Below are positions 8,013-8,367 of a DNA stretch of 8,367 nucleotides, piece by piece (the stretch's first letter is position 1; every line of letters starts with the position of its first letter). The DNA comes from a bacterium. GTDB lineage: Bacteria; Hydrothermota; UBA3072; B12-G15. The stretch lies in assembly GCA_003646055.1 (NCBI GenBank), contig QNDZ01000067.1:1-8367 (forward strand), given 5' to 3'. The translations under genes were made by a program, and so were the position numbers. Below the pieces are notes generated by a model. The model saw only the letters and a program-made list of their open reading frames with translations. It made no database searches and was not told the origin of the DNA.

Positions 8013-8085
8013 CAGGCCTGGAGGGACTCGAACCCCCAGCCGCCGGATTTGGAGTCCGGTGCTCTGCCAATTGAGCTACAGGCCT
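8013..8085 (-). tRNA. trnW: tRNA-Trp (anticodon CCA)
   Basis: A 73-base cloverleaf can be folded by eye. The acceptor stem AGGCCTG/CAGGCCT has seven Watson-Crick pairs, the D stem is GCTC/GAGC, and the anticodon stem CCGGA/TCCGG encloses loop CTCCAAA. The variable region has five bases, and the T stem GGGGG/CCCTC (one G-T wobble) encloses TTCGAGT. The anticodon CCA (8050-8052) decodes UGG. A1-U72 and discriminator G73 match the usual bacterial tRNA-Trp pattern. CCA is not encoded: the next bases are TAC, so a CCA-adding enzyme is needed. The gene lies between rpmG and secE with no promoter or terminator of its own and must be excised from the operon transcript. The very GC-rich stems in an AT-leaning region suggest growth at high temperature. 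Confidence 0.97.
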
Positions 8086-8233
8086 ATTTTACCTCCTTAT
8101 GCTCCGTATGTTTTCTACAGGTTGGGCAGTACTTCCTTAAAACCAGCCTTTCTTTTTTTGTCTTCTTATTCCTGGTCGTGGTATAATTCCTGTTTTTACA
8201 AACAGTGCAGGCAAGGGTTACAATTTCTCTCAT
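8084..8233 (-). CDS. rpmG: 50S ribosomal protein L33 (bL33, zinc-binding form)
   Basis: A 49-residue protein of the large ribosomal subunit that sits near the E site. It begins [17 protein letters not shown] and ends with [16 protein letters not shown]. The two CxxC pairs (Cys9/Cys12 and Cys36/Cys39) are the four zinc ligands of the C+ type of L33. The intervening basic stretch ([11 protein letters not shown]) is typical of the family, and the length is the usual 49-50 residues. The ATG follows GGAG with a five-base spacer. All six arginines use AGA or AGG. The gene begins two bases after tuf and its TAG stop shares its last two bases (A and G) with the first two bases of tRNA-Trp, so tRNA maturation and rpmG mRNA integrity are physically linked. 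The gene is short but secure. Confidence 0.96.
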   Translation of the reverse strand: MREIVTLACTVCKNRNYTTTRNKKTKKERLVLRKYCPTCRKHTEHKEVK

Positions 8234-8235
8234 TT

Positions 8236-8367
8236 CTACTCCAGTATCTCGGTTACAACGCCTGCACCAACAGTCCTTCCACCCTCTCTTATTGCAAAAC
8301 GCAATTCCTTCTCCATGGCTATGGGATACATTAACTCAACCTCTAACTCAACATGGTCACCAGGCAA
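8236..8367 (-). CDS. tuf: Elongation factor Tu, C-terminal fragment (5' part outside window)
   Basis: The last 43 codons of EF-Tu, ending in TAG, run in from the right edge. EF-Tu is the cytoplasmic GTPase that delivers aminoacyl-tRNA to the ribosomal A site. Only the end of domain 3 is visible. It reads [11 protein letters not shown], then [20 protein letters not shown] and [11 protein letters not shown], the near-invariant EF-Tu tail that forms a strand pair of the C-terminal beta barrel. The GTPase domain lies outside the window, so its integrity cannot be judged. rpmG starts only two bases after the stop codon, and its Shine-Dalgarno sequence (GGAG) lies inside the last tuf codons, so the two genes are co-transcribed and probably translationally coupled. 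A tuf copy next to rpmG-trnW-secE-nusG is a common bacterial arrangement. Confidence 0.97.
   Translation of the reverse strand: MPGDHVELEVELMYPIAMEKELRFAIREGGRTVGAGVVTEILE

Overview
The window is a compact bacterial information-processing gene block, read entirely on the minus strand. In transcription order (right to left) it contains the 3' end of tuf (EF-Tu), rpmG (L33), a tRNA-Trp gene, secE, nusG, rplK (L11), rplA (L1), rplJ (L10), rplL (L7/L12), rpoB (RNA polymerase beta) and the 5' third of rpoC (beta'), which runs off the left edge. The order is the classic conserved bacterial one. I see no mobile element, CRISPR, defence or biosynthetic cassette, and no gene on the plus strand. The many plus-strand open frames are antisense shadows of these genes.

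Organism: certainly a bacterium (beta/beta', NusG, SecE, L7/L12, zinc-type L33, strong Shine-Dalgarno sites). Several features lean towards a thermophile or a deeply branching, uncultured-type lineage. Proteins are rich in Lys, Glu, Val and Ile, arginine is coded almost only by AGA/AGG, ATA is a common Ile codon, and the tRNA stems are almost all G:C although the genes are moderately AT-rich. Beta carries the coiled-coil-plus-module insert before its catalytic lysines that occurs in many Gram-negative lineages, and also an extra insert near its N terminus. I cannot name the phylum from this window alone.

Layout: 8236-8367 is tuf; 8084-8233 rpmG; 8013-8085 tRNA-Trp; 7805-7990 secE; 7274-7801 nusG; 6821-7255 rplK; 6106-6810 rplA; 5580-6098 rplJ; 5191-5580 rplL; 1230-5177 rpoB; 1-1233 rpoC. 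The largest non-coding gaps are 22 bases (tRNA to secE) and 18 bases (nusG to rplK). Several neighbours overlap: rpmG/tRNA by 2, rplJ/rplL by 1 and rpoB/rpoC by 4. No gap can hold a normal intergenic promoter, leader or intrinsic terminator, so the block probably forms one transcript fed from upstream of the window.

Function: the block joins translation elongation (EF-Tu), the ribosome stalk and its base (L11, L10, L12), L1, the Sec translocon subunit SecE, the transcription factor NusG and the RNA polymerase core. With no room for attenuation between rplL and rpoB, the large difference needed between L12 and beta output must come from translation or mRNA decay. The sequence offers a candidate device: a 7-bp hairpin covering the rpoB ribosome binding site and its probable TTG start, standing immediately after the rplL stop codon. 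Other points worth checking are an rpmG stop codon that shares two bases with the tRNA 5' end, so RNase P should cut inside the stop codon, and three look-alike modules inside beta, one of them in an N-terminal insertion.
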